Source: Azorinus chamasolen (lineage: Eukaryota > Mollusca > Bivalvia > Cardiida > Solecurtidae). From it: a stretch of DNA of 64,000 bases. A model generated the notes under the pieces. That model searched no databases. It saw only the letters and a program-made list of their open reading frames with translations, and had not been told where the DNA came from. The stretch lies in the NCBI GenBank assembly GCA_963576725.1, contig OY755237.1:56829805-56893804 (forward strand), read 5' to 3'. Positions 32,885 to 44,321 of the stretch are shown one piece after another; position 1 is the first letter of the stretch; every line of letters starts with the position of its first letter. The translations under genes were made by a program, and so were the position numbers.

Positions 32885-33280
32885 AACATTTTGCAAAGAA
32901 TAGCTCCTTTATTTCACTACCAAAACCTATGTTGTGACCACTCCTTAAAAGAAGATTATCTCATAGATCCAACCATTTTGAATAAATCTACTGAAAACCA
33001 TTATGATAAATAGAACATTTACTCCTATGGAGAAATGCTCTATTTATCACAGTTACTTTTACAGAGGCATCAAAAGGCACCAATATGAGGGAATGGGTTA
33101 AGACTATTGTAAAGAGTGGTTACATGAGGTATGGTAGAGAAATGATGAGTTTAGTATTTAAAATGCATCCCTTTTTCTATGGCTCAGTGCAATGGAGAAT
33201 TTTTTCCAGTTGTCATTGTTTGTCACTAAAGAGTGATCACAATATAGGGTTTTATGAAGAAATGAAGGAGCTTTCTTGAA
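32885..33280. mobile_element. H4 element interrupted by H3, plus a second H4 half
   Basis: CTATGTTGTGACCACTCCTT (H4) breaks off near 32945. H3 sequence (GATCCAACCATTTTGAATAA, then AATAGAACATTTACTCCTAT) runs to GGGAATGGGTTAA at 33102. H4 then resumes with TTGTAAAGAGTGGTTACATG. GAGTGATCACAATATAGGGT at about 33232 is another H4 arm. Confidence 0.6.
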
Positions 33281-33804
33281 TTTTTTTAATTCTTGCATCT
33301 TATCTTTGACTCTGATGCTGGTCACACAATTTGATTTTGTTCAAGTACCCTTTTTTATGATGCTGGTCATCTAACATATGGAAATAGATGTTAATTTGAA
33401 TAGTGGTTGATGGGAATCAATTTGTAGGTCTCCATAATGTTGCAGACATATACTCTAATAACACTAAATATTCGGACAAAGATCGATACACAGTTTGAAA
33501 CTGATCATTTGTAGATATAGAGAAAATTTATTTAAGATAAGATAAATGTTTTAAATTAATTTCAGACAAGTTTAATGGAAGTCTTTTCGTAGCATGTTGA
33601 ATTACACTTACACAGTAGATACAGCATACAATAATAATTTAAATATATACCACTAATTGAAATAACATACAATAATACTTTAGATGTGCCATAAAGTCAC
33701 CTGACAAAAAATGTGTGTGTTGCCTGAGTAAATAAATAACTTTCATAAAGTTCTGATAGTCACAATGCTTTCAAGCTGCTATGTCTAAGCAGCATTTTCA
33801 TAAT
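33281..33804. other. No clear feature
   Basis: AT-rich intron sequence with no hairpin element, frame or tandem repeat. Confidence 0.4.
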
Positions 33805-34034
33805 TTAACCCTTTCCCTGTTAAGTATTTGAACTATTTATGTAAGAAATAATGACAACATGAATATCTATTAGCTCAATCTTTATACTGTAAACGTTTCT
33901 ATGGAATTTATTGTTTTGCCAAAAACTGCAAACACAGCAGACCCTGATAAGATGGCTGCTATAGGAGCCATCTGATCTGGGTTTACTCTGTATGTAAATG
34001 TGTGAAAAGGCATTTATATGAGGGAAAGGGTTAA
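33805..34034. mobile_element. H1 hairpin element, complete, reverse orientation
   Basis: TTAACCCTTTCCCTGTTAAG and ATGAGGGAAAGGGTTAA. The apex is ATGGCTGCTATAGGAGCCAT. Confidence 0.88.
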
Positions 34035-34115
34035 AGTACCACATTATTGTAAAGTTTAGGTTTTATTTGTAATTTTGGTAAGTTCCTGCTACCCTGATTG
34101 ACATCCCTTGTTTAT

Positions 34116-34341
34116 ACCCTAATTACTGGTTGAATTTGGACTGACAAACTTAAGCAATTAGTGCAGACCTATATCAAACTGCTCTCGAATGAAGCCATCT
34201 GATCAGGGTCTACACTAATTGCTACTACTCAGTATGTCAATCTAATATAAAGTTAAGAAAATGTTACCAAATTGAATTATTAGCTTTACAAACTGGTGGA
34301 GAGAGAAAGACTGGGTATTACAAATACTTAGAGTAAATAGG
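34116..34341. mobile_element. H6 hairpin element
   Basis: TACCCTAATTACTGG at the left, core AAACTGCTCTCGAATGAAGC and right part AAATACTTAGAGTAAATAG. Confidence 0.65.
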
Positions 34342-34750
34342 ATAACATCACCAAAGACTGGTAGACTACCTGTGTTTGGTCTTCTATATTTCAGTTTCAT
34401 AAATTGGGTTATGAGGTGGATGGACACAATGCGTCATAGGCTGAGCTATTAGAAATTCAGTGAAATGTTTTGCTTTTGGCAGTGTTGTATTTCTTTGTAT
34501 TGTCTTTGTTGTCGACTAATCTAACGCTTTGTTTCAGCCTGTTCTAACATAAAGTTTGTGTTTTTACCTGATCTAGTGGGAAAGTGCATTATCTAAGGAA
34601 AATAACTGACCAGATTTTCAGTGATCATTTTCAGTGATCATTTTCATATTATTACACACAGCATAATTATGTAATATTATATGTTTGCTGGAGCAAAATA
34701 TTATATGTTTGCAGGTCGCCTCATAGTTATATGTACATTTAAGTATATTG
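34342..34750. other. No clear feature
   Basis: A short direct repeat (CAGTGATCATTTT, twice at 34619-34645) is the only structure seen. Confidence 0.35.
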
Positions 34751-34835
34751 TTAACCTCTTACACCATAGAGACACCCTTTGACCTGTTTGAATTTTGGAA
34801 TAGTCAATTTGAAAATTTAGTGTTGAAAGGGTTAA
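34751..34835. mobile_element. 85-bp chimeric TTAA element (H1 left end, H2 right end)
   Basis: TTAACCTCTTACACCATAGA is an H1-type start. After CACCCTTT it becomes GACCTGTTTGAATTTTGG and GTTGAAAGGGTTAA, the H2 end. The whole central hairpin is absent. Confidence 0.7.
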
Positions 34836-34949
34836 TCTTTACATACCATATGGATTCTACTCTTAAAGAAAACTGGACCATTCAACTGAAAATTCAACGG
34901 TGTTAAGATAAATTCCATTTGCCAGTATAACGATGCACTGACATTGTAA

Positions 34950-35266
34950 TACAGTTGAACTTCGATATCTCGAACTCGGATAACTCGAACTTTGGGATAA
35001 CTCGAACAAAACGTTCAGTCCTTTCAAAACTTACAATACAGAATTGCTCTAAAATGTATCTCTACAGATATCTTGAAACACATATGACAGCTTAATACAG
35101 GTCTAAAGTAATGCTGAAAGCTCCTACAGGAGCTTTCAACATTACTTTAGACCTGTATTAAGCAATGGCCTTGAGAAATTGTTCAGATTAGAAATCGGCC
35201 GACTCTAACTTCTGTTATCTTGAACTAATTTGTATGGTCCCTTGAAGTTATCGAAGTTCAACTGTA
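34950..35266. mobile_element. H5-related Tigger/pogo-like hairpin element
   Basis: TACAGTTGAACTTCGATATC is mirrored by ATCGAAGTTCAACTGTA with TA duplication. The repeated ATAACTCGAAC motif is typical of pogo-like ends. The core carries the H5 palindrome with apex AAAGCTCCTACAGGAGCTTT. Confidence 0.85.
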
Positions 35267-35485
35267 ATTTTATTGTATAACATTTAAAACATATTTAGTT
35301 ATCAACATAATACAGTGAAACATACACTGACAGATGCTTGTGTGGGGTATTATTCACATTCAGCAATGATTGTAGTTTACATAAAACAATTGGGGTCAGT
35401 TGTTTTCTGAAACATTCACAATTAGTGAAACAATATTAACTAGTTCTCATGAGACATTAAGTTACTTTTCATCTTGTCTATCTTT

Positions 35486-35596
35486 ATTACCCTAAATATT
35501 TTAACAGACAACCTCAGGCAAATAGTGCAGACCCAAATCAAATTGCTCTAGAAGGAGCAGTTTGATTAGAGTCTACACTGTTCGCTACGATATAAG
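35486..35596. mobile_element. H6 hairpin element, right half lost
   Basis: TTACCCTAAATATTTTAACA and core AATTGCTCTAGAAGGAGCAG. It is cut off by the H1 element that follows. Confidence 0.7.
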
Positions 35597-35847
35597 TTTA
35601 GCCCTTTACTCTATAAATAAGCCTTTCTATGATTTTGCAAACAGGGTAGACCTAGATCAGACGACTCCTATTGGAACCAGCTAATCAGGGTCTGCCCTGT
35701 TTGCTCATAATATAATGTCAATAAGATTCTACAGTTTCTGCCATCGGCCTCAAGCTCCTGTGAACATGTGTTATTGTACAAATAAATCTAATTAACATTC
35801 ATGATGTCATTATTTCTTACATGAATATTCATGGAGTAAAGGGTTAA
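35597..35847. mobile_element. H1 hairpin element, ACTCC subtype
   Basis: GCCCTTTACTCTATAAATAA to ATTCATGGAGTAAAGGGTTA. The core is CGACTCCTATTGGAACCAGC. Confidence 0.8.
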
Positions 35848-36263
35848 AACAATACGAAATTGAATAAATGCAGAGGGTGACCAAATATTGCGAGTAAATA
35901 TGGTACAAGTCCTTGTTGATGTATTTAGCTGCATGGTGGTGGTGGGGAGGAGTCCGCCCCTTCAAGACTCTGTGAAAGGTTTGAGGTCCACATGGGCAGG
36001 CAGAAGGGTGTGTCTGTCTCACCTGACAGACTGCCTAACAAACAGCGGGTAGGCGGGTACTGTTTGTCACAGAGAGTACCGGTACATCAAGTTCAAGTTT
36101 GGTTCTTTTTTCTCTTTCTACAGTGTTACACCGAGAATTTGCATGCAAAACTGGTGGCTTTTCAAAACTAACACGCCATAGGAAGAAAATGTATGTTTTC
36201 TGTTATACAGGTAAAATGAGAAATTAGTGCAGTATCTCGTTGATAAGTGAACATCTATCAATG
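35848..36263. other. No clear feature
   Basis: A comparatively G+C-rich patch (35930-36020, GGTGGTGGTGGGGAGGAG) shows no frame or splice sites that fit the split gene. Confidence 0.35.
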
Positions 36264-36476
36264 TTAATCCTTACTGTATTGTACACGAGTCACTAATGTC
36301 CTTTGCAAACAGTGTAGACCCTGATGAGAGGGCTCCTAGAGGAGCCCTCTCATCAGGGTCTTCACTGTTTGTCATGTTACACCTTTCTTTTGAAAAAATC
36401 CCTAAATATTCACCATACGCTTGACCTGTTTTAATTTTGGAATAGTTCATTAGAAAATTCAGCACTGTAAGGGTTG
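36264..36476. mobile_element. H2 hairpin element with perfect core
   Basis: Opens TTAATCCTTACTGTATTG. The core AGGGCTCCTAGAGGAGCCCT is a perfect palindrome extended on both sides. Ends AGCACTGTAAGGGTTG. Confidence 0.85.
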
Positions 36477-36648
36477 AGACTACCGGTAGTTCTGTGATAT
36501 ACCAGTTTCTGCAGGTTAGCAGTGGCAATGGTGTATGTTTTGAATGGCCATCAGATTTTCATTCACCCATGACTGAAATATTTTTCTTTACTTTGTATTC
36601 CTTTTTTCAGCACCAAAGTCTCTTTATCTAGTGCTCAATATGAACACT

Positions 36649-36886
36649 TTAACCCTTTACCTGATAGAGACACCTTTTGATGCCCTTGCAAAAAGAGTAG
36701 ATCAAGATTAAACATCTGCAGAAATAGTCTGATCTGCAGAAATGGTCTGATCAAGGTCTGCTCTGTTTGTTTGTGAGACAATATAAGTCTGAGTCTATAC
36801 TATTTGTCGAAAGTAATGTATGCACTTGTTTTAGAAAGTTATATAAGAAAATTAATCTTTTCATAATGAATGCGGGTAAAGGTTAA
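36649..36886. mobile_element. H1 hairpin element
   Basis: TTAACCCTTTACCTGATAGA to GCGGGTAAAGGTTAA. The core holds a local duplication (TCTGCAGAAATAGTCTGA, twice). Confidence 0.75.
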
Positions 36887-37166
36887 ACACCAAATACTAG
36901 TATATGTACCGGTATCTATTATATACCTACAAATGTAATAGTTCCAGCTGTTTATCAATTCAATATAACATAGAATATTAACAATATCAGGCGAGTCCAA
37001 AACTAATGTCTTTTGTCCAGTACTTAAGTTTGATTGTGACATAATCAATTTTTCATAAATTATGTACTGAAAAAGGTTTATATTACTCATAACCATTGGT
37101 TTATTCATCATGTGTTCCTTGCTTTGAATGCAGTTTGTCTAAACAAATCCTTGCCATCATACACAT

Positions 37167-37384
37167 TTTAATGCCTTTAAAGATACAGCAGACCCTGATC
37201 AGATGGCTCCTATAGGAGCCATCTGATCAGGGTCTGCTCTATTTGCTTTTGACATGATATAGATCTGATTCTACAGTTATTGTCAAAGCAAAAAATTCCC
37301 TTGAAAAAACAAATTATAAAAATTCAGCTAATTAATATTCATGATGTCATTATTTTGTTCATGAATATTGACAGGGAAAGGTTT
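37167..37384. mobile_element. H1 hairpin element, left end eroded
   Basis: The core apex GATGGCTCCTATAGGAGCCA is perfect. It ends ATTGACAGGGAAAGGTTTAA. Confidence 0.8.
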
Positions 37385-37794
37385 AAGTGATTCATGCAGC
37401 TTTAATTACAAATGGAGAGGGGATAGGTGTCAACTATTTAGGGCAAAGGTTGCTGTGGGTATATTTAGGAGGTTAGATCAGGTCAGAGGTCAGACCAGGG
37501 TGTTTGTCACTAAAAACAGAAAAAACAACAACAATAACATGTCAGATGTGACAATGAGACTTATTATGTAATTATCTTAGCAGTGTGAGAAAGAAAATGG
37601 AATTGCTTTTTAGAATGCTTAGGATGAGGTCAAGGTCACTGTTACCAAAACAAAAATCATTGACATTTGTCTGTCATTTATAGTTCTGCTTTTGAATTGA
37701 GTAATTTTTATTAAATTCTGCAAAAAGTATTTAGCACTAGTGTTCATAATTGTTTTAGATAGACTTATTTTAATTATTTGTTAGAATACTGTTC
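37385..37794. other. No clear feature
   Basis: The 67-codon frame at 37368 overlaps an H1 end and is not called. Confidence 0.35.
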
Positions 37795-38030
37795 TAAACC
37801 TGTTACTTCATAGATACCCCTTTTTGCGCATTTGCAGACAGAGTAGACCCAGATCAGATGCCTCCTGAAGGAGCTGTCTATTCAAGGTCTGTTCTGTTTG
37901 CTTATAGAATAATATAGATCTGATTCTATATCATATTGATATAATATGGGCTTTATATGCCATTAAAAAAAAAATCTTATTCATGACCTCATAATTTCTT
38001 TCATGATTGTTCATGAAGTAAAGGGTTTTA
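37795..38030. mobile_element. H1 hairpin element next to the large Helentron-like element
   Basis: AAACCTGTTACTTCATAGAT to TGAAGTAAAGGGTTTTA. The core is ATGCCTCCTGAAGGAGCTGT. Confidence 0.75.
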
Positions 38031-38039
38031 TCATTTATT

Positions 38040-40532
38040 AGCTCACCAGAGCACAAAGTGCTCAGGGTGAGCTTTTGTGATCGCCTGATGTCCGTCGTCC
38101 GTCGGCGTGCGTCGTGCGTCGTGTGTCGTGCGTCGTGCGTCGTTCGTCGTCAACAATTTTAACCTTTAAAAATCTTCTTCTCTGAATCTACAGGGTTCTC
38201 AGCTTTCATCTTTGGCACATAGCATCACCCTTAGGTCCTCTACAAAAGTTATATAAATTATGCCCCTGGGGTCAAAATTGGCCCCGCCCCAGGGGTGGGA
38301 AGTTTTCAATAGAAACATATAGTAAAACTTTGAAAATCTTCTCCTCTGAAACTGGAAGGCTCTCAGCTTTCATATTTGGCACATAGCATCATGTACAGGT
38401 CCTCTACAAAAGTTATATAAATTATGGCCCTGGGGTCAAAATTGGCCCCGCCCCAGGGGTGGGAAGTTTTCAATAGAAACAAATAGTGAAATCTTTGAAA
38501 ATCTTCTTCTCTGAAACTAGAAGGTTCTCAGCTTTCATATTTGGCATATAGCATCATGTTCAGGTCCTCTACAAAAGTTATATAAATTATGCCCCTGGGG
38601 TTAAAATTGGCCCCGCCCCAGGGGTGGGCAGTTTTCAGTAGAAACTAATAGTGAAATATTTGAAAATCTTCTCCTCTGAAACTGGAAGGCTCTCAGCTTT
38701 CATATTTGGCACAGAGCATGATGTTCAGGTCCTCTACAAAAGTTATATAAATTATGGCCCTGGGGTCAAAATTGGCCCCGCCCCAGGGGTGGGCAGTTTT
38801 GAATAGAAACCAATAGCGAAATCTTTGAAAATCTTCTTCTCTGAAACTGGAAGGCTCTCAGCTTTCATCTTAGGCACATAGCATCACTCTTAGGTCCTCT
38901 ACAAACGTTATATAAATTATGCCCCTGGGATCAAAATTGGCCCCGCCCCAGGGATGGGAAGTTTTCAGTAGAAACATATAGTAAAACTTTGAAAATCTTC
39001 TCCTCTGAAACTGGAAGGCTCTCAGCTTTCATATTTGGCACATAGCATCATGTTCAGGTCCTCTACAAAAGTTATATAAATTATGGCCCTGGGGTCAAAA
39101 TTGGCCCCGCCCCAGGGGTGGGTAGTTTTCAATAGAAACAAATAGTGAAAACTTTGAAAATCTTCTTCTCTGAAACTAGAAGGTTCTCAGCTTTCATATT
39201 TGGCATATAGCATCATGTTCAGGTCCTCTACAAAAGTTATATAAATTATGGCCCTGGGGTTAAAATTGGCCCTGCCCCAGGGGTGGGCAGTTTTCAGTAG
39301 AAACTAATAGTGAAATCTTTAAAATTCTTCTCCTCTGAAACTGGAAGGCTCTCAGCTTTCATATTTGGCACAGAGCATCATGTTCAGGTCCTCTACAAAA
39401 GTTATATAAATTATGGCCCTTTGGTTAAAATTGGCCCCGCCCCAGGGGTGGGCAGTTTTCAGTAGAAACTAATAGTGAAATCTTTGAAAATCTTCTCCTC
39501 TGAAACTGGAAGGCTCTCAGCTTTCATATTTGGCACAGAGCATTATGTTCAGGTCCTCTACAAAGTTATACAAATAATGGCCCTGGGGTCAAAATTGGCC
39601 CCGCCCCAGGGGTGGGCAGTTTTCAATAGAAACAAATAGTGAAAACTTTGAAAATCTTCTTCTCTGAAACTGGAAGGTTCTCAGCTTTCATATTTGGCAT
39701 AGTATCATGTTCAGGTCCTCTACAAAAGTTATATAAATTATGGCCCTGAGGTTAAAATTGGCCCCGCTCCAGGGGTGGGCAGTTTTCAATAGAAACAAAT
39801 ATTGAAATCTTTGAAAATCTTCTCCTCTGAAACTGGAAGGCTCACAGCTTTCATATTTGGCACAGAGCATCATGTTCAGGTCCTCTACAAAAGGTATATA
39901 AATTATGGCCCTGGGGTCAAAATTAGCCCCGCCCCAGCGGTGGGCAGTTTTGAATAGAAACAAATAGTGAAATCTTTGAAAATCTTCTTCTCTGAAACTG
40001 GAAGGTTCACAGCTTTCATAATTGGCACAGAGCATCATGTTCAGGTCCTCTACAATTTTTTTTATGAATTATGGCCCTGGGGTCAAAATTGGCCCCACCC
40101 CAGGGGTTGGCAGTTTTGAATAGAAACAAATAGTGAAATCTTTGAAAATCTTCTTCTCTGAAACTGGAAGGTTCTCAGCTTTCATATTTGGCACATAGCA
40201 TCATGTTCAGGTCCTCTACAATTTTTATTTTTTTTATAAATTATGGCCCTGGGGTCAAAATTGGCCCTACCCCAGGGGTGGGTAGTTTTTAATAGAAACA
40301 TAGAGAAAACTTTGAAAATCTTCTTCTGAAACATGGAGGTTCTTAGCTTTCATATTTGGCTCATAGCGTCATGTTCAGGTCCTCTACAAAAGTTTTCTAA
40401 ATTATGCCCCTGGGGTCAAAACTGTCCCGCCCCAGGACCGGCTAGTTTTCTATAGAAACATATAGTGAAAACTTTGAAAATCTTCTACTCTGATTGTCTG
40501 GTGAGCGCTTCAGGGCCATTCTGGCCCTCTTG
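38040..40532 (+). mobile_element. Helentron-like element with about 15 satellite units of 164 bp
   Basis: It starts with the hairpin GCTCACC...GGTGAGC and a (GTCGTGC)n stretch. It is filled by about 15 head-to-tail units containing TTCATATTTGGCACATAGCA and GGCCCCGCCCCAGGGGTGGG. It ends AGGGCC-ATTCT-GGCCCT, CTTG, TT. The longest open frame (39688-40038, minus) is a by-product of the repeat. Confidence 0.75.
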
Positions 40533-40538
40533 TTAGAA

Positions 40539-40743
40539 TACAGTAGAACCCCTCTAAACGGAATTATAATAGAGAAGACTTTAGATACTTTTAGGCAGAT
40601 GGCTGCTTAATGCAGAGTGAAAGTCATGCGGTTAAACTCCTAGGTGCTTTCTGTATGACTTCACCCTGTATTAAGCTGTCACCTGTCTCCAAGACCAATA
40701 TTTATACTAAATTAAATGTCAGGTTTCGAGGGGTTTTACTGTA
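40539..40743. mobile_element. H5 hairpin element, complete
   Basis: TACAGTAGAACCCCTCTAAA is mirrored by GAGGGGTTTTACTGTA. It starts six bases after the CTTG end of the Helentron-like element. Confidence 0.85.
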
Positions 40744-40985
40744 CCATTTCTTTACTAAGGTGCAGGATCTGTTTTACTCTACTGGGAGACTGGCATGATT
40801 TATGGTGTCCACCCTTTTCTAGCATGATAATAAACACTTTTCTTGGGTACTTTTGTTTGTGTTACCTCCACTGTAACCATCACCCCTGTATAGACACTCA
40901 GTTAACCCTTAGCCTGCTGAGAAAATGATGTCTGCTCAAATTCTGATTCGTTGCAATTTTTATTTACTTCTCATTCATCAAAACT

Positions 40986-41235
40986 TTAACCCTTTCCCTC
41001 ATATAAATGCATTTTCATACATTTGAAAACAAAGTAGACCCAGATCAGACGGCTCCTATAGAAGCCGTCTGATCAGGGTCTGCTCTGTTTGCTACTGAAA
41101 TTATAATAGATCTGACTCTAAAGTTTCTACCAATACAGAAACAGCCTGTGTACATATGTCATTATAAAAGTTCAAATTATAAATATTCATGATTTCGTTA
41201 TTTCTTACATGAATATTCAACAGGGAAAGAGTTAA
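40986..41235. mobile_element. H1 hairpin element, complete
   Basis: TTAACCCTTTCCCTCATATA and TCAACAGGGAAAGAGTTAA. The apex is CGGCTCCTATAGAAGCCG. Confidence 0.88.
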
Positions 41236-41245
41236 AGAAACTGGT

Positions 41246-41361
41246 GACTGAGTGTTAAAGAGCTGGGATCCTGATGGAATGCAGAGTTCCTCGGCATCCC
41301 GTCTGGATCAAAGCTGCTTGCAAGTGCCAGTCAGTTCACAGTTAGCAGGCGGAGAGTTAAT
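41246..41361. mobile_element. H7 hairpin element, right end intact
   Basis: GGGATCCTGATGGAATGC and GCATCCCGTCTGGATCAAAG pair. It ends GTTAGCAGGCGGAGAGTTAA. Confidence 0.65.
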
Positions 41362-41466
41362 ATATTTATGTCCACAATTTTCCTATATTTTGTAACAAAA
41401 TTTCTATGGCCTGTATCTAGCCATAGATCAAAAGGAATGCATTTTGTGCCTGACAATGAAATTGTT

Positions 41467-41707
41467 GTATTGTTTAAAGTAAAAGTTTATTATTCATAAT
41501 CTTTATCCTATTGTTTAAGTAAAAATTATTCCTGATAATCCTTAACCTATTCTTTAAGTAAAATTTATTACTGATATTCCTTATCCTATTGTTTAAATAA
41601 AATTTATTACTGATATTCTTTATCCTATTTTTTAAAGTAAACTTCAATACTGATAATCCTTACCCTATTGTTTAAATTAAATTGATAACTGATCATTCTT
41701 ATCCTGT
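41467..41707. repeat. About 40-bp AT-rich minisatellite, six units
   Basis: Units have the form TTGTTTAAGTAAAATTTATT followed by ACTGATAATCCTTATCCTA, diverged from one another. Confidence 0.75.
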
Positions 41708-41853
41708 CTACTGAACACATGTTTGTCTAAAACGTGTCCTTTTGTGCTGTTTGTGAATGAATTAAATTTGTAATTAATTAAATTTAAAAATTCAGTTTTA
41801 TTTAACCTGGTCCTTTTCCCCATGAACCTTTTTCCTGAAACCTTCCCGACAAA

Positions 41854-42061
41854 TACAGTAGCATCCGACTAAAGTGACCTCTTAATGAATAGATATTGGT
41901 GTCTTGAAAAGCTTAAATTCTTAATACTGGACAAGTAATGTGGAAAGTTCCTGTAGGAGCTTTCTGCATAACTTTCCTCCTGCATTAAGCTACCACCTAG
42001 CTTTGATTATTACTCAGAATACGTCTCTTTACGATGGTCACTTTAAAGAGATTTTACTATA
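41854..42061. mobile_element. H5 hairpin element 80 bases upstream of exon 3
   Basis: TACAGTAGCATCCGACTAAA to AAAGAGATTTTACTATA. The core is GGAAAGTTCCTGTAGGAGCT. Confidence 0.8.
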
Positions 42062-42141
42062 CCTACAAAAGTGTAACCATGGTACAAGTTCAGGTTTAGG
42101 ATGTAAACATGTAAAATTATATTTATTTGTATCGCAATTAG

Positions 42142-42250
42142 AACAATGAGAAGAGGGAGGCCATCAAGAAGAAAGCTCAGGAGATGGAGGAGCAGAGACG
42201 ACAGAGAAAGGCCTACTCCACACCACTGTATACATCAGTAGCAGAAAGAA
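42142..42250 (+). CDS. Exon 3 of the split gene (residues 173-208), charged helix
   Basis: The acceptor is at atcgcaattag and the frame opens NNEKREAIKKKAQEMEEQRR then QRKAYSTPLYTSVAER, a strongly charged segment of likely single helix or coiled coil. The best donor is AGAA/GTATGT at 42251, giving phase 1. The leftover A joins AA of the next exon to make Lys. The last about 30 bases and the donor are the first unit of a 46-bp minisatellite that fills the start of the intron. An H5 hairpin element ends 80 bases upstream. The donor choice is the least certain part. Confidence 0.7.
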
Positions 42251-43549
42251 GTATGTAGCACAATGTTTTCGCTGTACAGGTCTGCAGCAAAGAGAAGTGT
42301 GCAGCATAATATCTCAACTGTACACATCTGTAGCAGAGACCAGTATGTAGCATAATGTCTCTACTGTACACATCTGTAGCAGAGAGAAGTATGTAGCATA
42401 ATGTCTCCGCTGTACACATCTGTAGCAAGTGAAGTACATGTATGTAGCATAATGTCTCCACTGTACACATCTGTAGCAGAGACCAGTATGTAGCATAATG
42501 TGTCTACTGTACACATCTGTAGCAGAGAGAAGTATGTAGCATAATGTCTACTGTACACATCTGTAACAGAGAGAAGTATGTAGCATTATGGCTCTGCTGT
42601 ACACATCTGTAGCAAGTGAAGTACATGTATGTAGCATAATGTCTCCACTGTACACATCTGTAGCAGAGAGAAGTATGTAACATGTCTCTGCTGTACACAT
42701 CTGTAGTGGAGAGAAGTATGTAGCATAATGTCTCCGCTGTTCTGTAGCAGAAAGAAATAATATGTAGCACAATGTCTCTGCTGTACCCATCTATAGTGGA
42801 GAGAAGCATGTAGCATAATGTATCTGCAGTACAGGTTTGTAGCAGAGAGAAGTATAAAGCATAATGTCTCCACTGTACACATCTGTAGCAGAGAGAAGTA
42901 TGTAGCATAATGTCTCCGCTGTTCTGTAGTAAAAAGAAATAATATGTAGCATAATATCTCTGCTGTTCTGTAGCAGAAAGAAATATGTAGCATAATGTCT
43001 CCGCTGTACAGGTCTGTAGCAGAGAGAAGTATGTAGCATAATGTTTCCACTGTACAGGTCTGTAGCAGAGAGAAGTGTGTAGCATAATGTCTCAACTGTA
43101 TATGTCTGTAATGGAGAGAAGTATGTTGTATAATGTCTCAACTGTACATGTCTGTAGCAGAGAGAAGTATGTAGCATAATGTCTCAACTGTACATGTCTG
43201 TAGCAGGGAGAAGTATGTAGCATAATGTCTCCGCTGTACAGGTCTGTAGCAGAGAGAAGTATGTAGCATAATGTCTCAACTGTACATGTCTGTAGCAGGG
43301 TGAAGTATGTAGCATAATTTCTCCGCTGTACAGGTCTGTAGCAGAGAGAAGTACGTAGCATAATGTCTCAACTGTACATGTCTGTAGCAGGGAGAAGCAT
43401 GTAGCATAATGTCTCCGCTGTACAGGTCTGTAGCAGAGAGAAGTATGTAGCATAATTTCTCCGCTGTACAGGTCTGTAGCAGAGAGAAGTATAAAGCATA
43501 ATGTCTCCACTGTACACACCTGTAGCAGAGAGAAGTATGTAGCATAAAT
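42222..43549. repeat. 46-bp minisatellite, about 28 units, overlapping the exon 3 donor
   Basis: The unit contains CTGTACACATCTGTAGCAGA followed by GAGAAGTATGTAGCATAAT. The first unit starts inside exon 3, so every unit carries a copy of the exon end and its GTATGT donor. The several long minus-strand frames are repeat artefacts. Confidence 0.88.
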
Positions 43550-43721
43550 GTTCATAAGAGAAAGGGTTTACCATGTTAGACATTATGCTACCTGTTTTGT
43601 TGTACGCTTATTAGCAATTATGAAGACAGATTTGTGTATTCTTCACTCTTACAAAGAACATTAACTATTTGTAGTAATTTAAAGTACTGTAATTACCATA
43701 AGTGTTTAGCATAATAATGAT

Positions 43722-43951
43722 TTAACACATTACCTGATAGAAACGTCTATTCATGCCTTTGCAAACAGAGTAAAGGAGCTGTCTGATCAGTGTCTTTTCT
43801 GGCTTTGACAGAAAATGTTCAATCAGATCTGTATAATTCCATAAGCAAACAGAGCAGATCCTGATCAGATGTCTCCAACAGGATCTGTCTGATACAGGTT
43901 TACTCTATTTGCTAAGGTGTGAAAAGGCATCTTTATGACATAAAGGGTTAT
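43722..43951. mobile_element. Chimeric H1 element: two halves in opposite orientation
   Basis: TTAACACATTACCTGATAGA and CAAACAGAGTA run to about 43800. A reverse-oriented H1 half (CAAACAGAGCAGATCCTGAT) then runs to ACATAAAGGGTTA. Confidence 0.6.
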
Positions 43952-44020
43952 AGTCATTTCCACTTTCAAGAACGTCATCAGTCACTGATTTTGCAAATTT
44001 ATACTTCACTGAAATGTATG

Positions 44021-44277
44021 TTGAACCCTTTACTTGTTCAATATTCTTGTAAGAAATAACAACATCATGAATATTCATTAATTGAGTTTTTTAGAATGTA
44101 CAATTTTCAAGGGAATTGTTTCGCTTTTACAAAAACTTTTGAATCAGATCTATATCATGTTATAAGTAAACAAAGTACCGGTAGACCTTGATTAAACGGC
44201 TCTTGCAGGAGTCGTCTGATCTGGGTTTTCTCTGTTTGCAAATGCATAAAAAACTTTTATATGAAGAAAAGGGTTAA
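44021..44277. mobile_element. H1 hairpin element 44 bases upstream of exon 4
   Basis: TTGAACCCTTTACTTGTTCA to GAAGAAAAGGGTTAA. The apex is ACGGCTCTTGCAGGAGTCGT. Confidence 0.82.
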
Positions 44278-44321
44278 TAATAGTATGTAGTGCAATATTT
44301 GGGTATGTTATACATTTGCAG

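Noticed and set aside
39688..40038. 116-codon minus-strand frame
   Set aside because: Two copies of the 164-bp Helentron-like satellite read in one frame; no family signature.
42213..43583. Several overlapping minus-strand frames of 60-193 codons rich in Tyr, Cys and Leu
   Set aside because: They run through the 46-bp minisatellite and exist in all three frames; they are by-products of the repeat.
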